Below are positions 63,778 to 64,000 of a stretch of 64,000 nucleotides of DNA, piece by piece. A model generated the notes under the pieces. The model made no database searches and had not been told where the DNA came from. It saw nothing but the letters and a program-made list of their open reading frames with translations. The number at the start of each line of letters is the position of its first letter. Positions within the stretch are counted from its first letter, which is position 1. Origin of the DNA: Roseitranquillus sp963749675 (lineage in GTDB: Bacteria; Pseudomonadota; Alphaproteobacteria; Rhodobacterales; Rhodobacteraceae); contig CAVVNT010000001.1 of the NCBI GenBank assembly GCA_963749675.1, positions 124,001 to 188,000 on the forward strand. Direction: 5' to 3'. A program made the position numbers and the translations under genes.

Positions 63778-64000
63778 TCAGGAGCCGCCGTCCATCCAGC
63801 CTTGCTCCTCGTAGTATTTCTGCGCCCCCGGGTGGAGCGGAGCGGAGAGCCCAGCCTCGATCATCTCCTCCTGCTGGAGGTTGGAGAAGGCGGGGTGCAG
63901 ACCCTTGAAACGGTCGAAGTTGTCGAAGACCGCGCTCACGACCTCGTAGACCACGTCTTCCGGCACGTCCTCATGCGAGACGAAGGTGGCGCGAACGCCG
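63778..64000 (-). CDS. TAXI family TRAP binding protein, C-terminal part (window edge)
   Basis: Open from the window end (codon at 63999-63997) to the stop at 63778; about 73 residues visible: VRATFVSHEDVPEDVVYEVVSAVFDN, LHPAFSNLQQEEM, LSAPLHPGAQKYYEEQG. This is the typical TAXI C-terminus (H.G...Y..G motif). It precedes the fused permease by 76 bases on the minus strand. N-terminus outside the window. Confidence 0.85.
   Translation of the reverse strand, partial: GVRATFVSHEDVPEDVVYEVVSAVFDNFDRFKGLHPAFSNLQQEEMIEAGLSAPLHPGAQKYYEEQGWMDGGS

Overview
The window is a high-GC stretch of an alphaproteobacterial chromosome, most likely a member of the Rhodobacteraceae (purple non-sulfur or aerobic anoxygenic phototroph lineage). 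The evidence is the gene order of the photosynthesis cluster (pufM-pufX-dxs; idi-bchP-pucC family-bchG-ppsR-ppaA; bchFNBHLM-lhaA-puhABC-acsF-puhE-hemA-cycA), a CcrM cell-cycle methyltransferase, and a smo/mtl polyol operon. Secreted proteins, cytochrome c2 in particular, are strongly acidic, which hints at a saline or marine habitat (inference).

Layout. 1-26.1 kb: right part of the photosynthesis gene cluster. It starts inside pufM, and carries reaction-centre genes (pufM, puhA), assembly factors (pufX, lhaA, puhB, puhC, puhE), bacteriochlorophyll synthesis from Mg-chelatase (bchH) through the aerobic cyclase (acsF), the dark-operative reductase (bchLNB) and the esterification steps (bchG, bchP), isoprenoid supply (dxs, idi), ALA synthase (hemA), cytochrome c2 (cycA) and the redox/light regulators ppsR and ppaA. 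Two perfect TGT-N12-ACA operators lie in the ppaA/bchF divergent gap. 26.2-35.3 kb: housekeeping genes (rnhB, ccrM, mutY, a DUF721 gene, a DsbA-like thioredoxin, an asparaginase-like gene, an IalB-like gene, a DoxX gene, rlmN) plus a membrane-bound winged-helix regulator. 35.3-44.1 kb: a stress-type accessory block (DUF2945, PLDc_N peptide, topoisomerase IB, small membrane protein, phospholipase D family enzyme, AI-2E family permease, amidoligase plus class I amidotransferase, FrnE-like DsbA, PRC-barrel protein, FAD reductase). Its genes are preceded by a repeated promoter signature GGAAC-N16/17-CGTT, typical of the alphaproteobacterial general-stress sigma factor EcfG. This is the most interesting signal in the window. 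44.1-46.2 kb: LOG-family gene and dapD. 46.2-53.1 kb: polyol ABC transporter operon (smoEFGK-mtlK) with a SorC-family regulator and a clear palindromic operator. 53.3-60.9 kb: self-sufficient P450 (P450-FMN/NAD reductase-2Fe2S fusion), a DctPQM TRAP transporter, a ferredoxin-type reductase and rpe. 60.9-64 kb: TAXI-type TRAP permease and the end of its binding protein.

Sequence quality. Eleven genes (bchP, the pucC-family gene, bchG, bchB, a 99-codon gene before acsF, mutY, mtlK, smoK, smoG, rpe and the TAXI TRAP permease) contain 21 single-base indels, nearly all in short homopolymers and without added stop codons. I read these as probable sequencing or assembly errors, not gene decay, and annotate the genes over their full reconstructed extent. 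No tRNA, rRNA, CRISPR array, transposase or phage gene was recognised.
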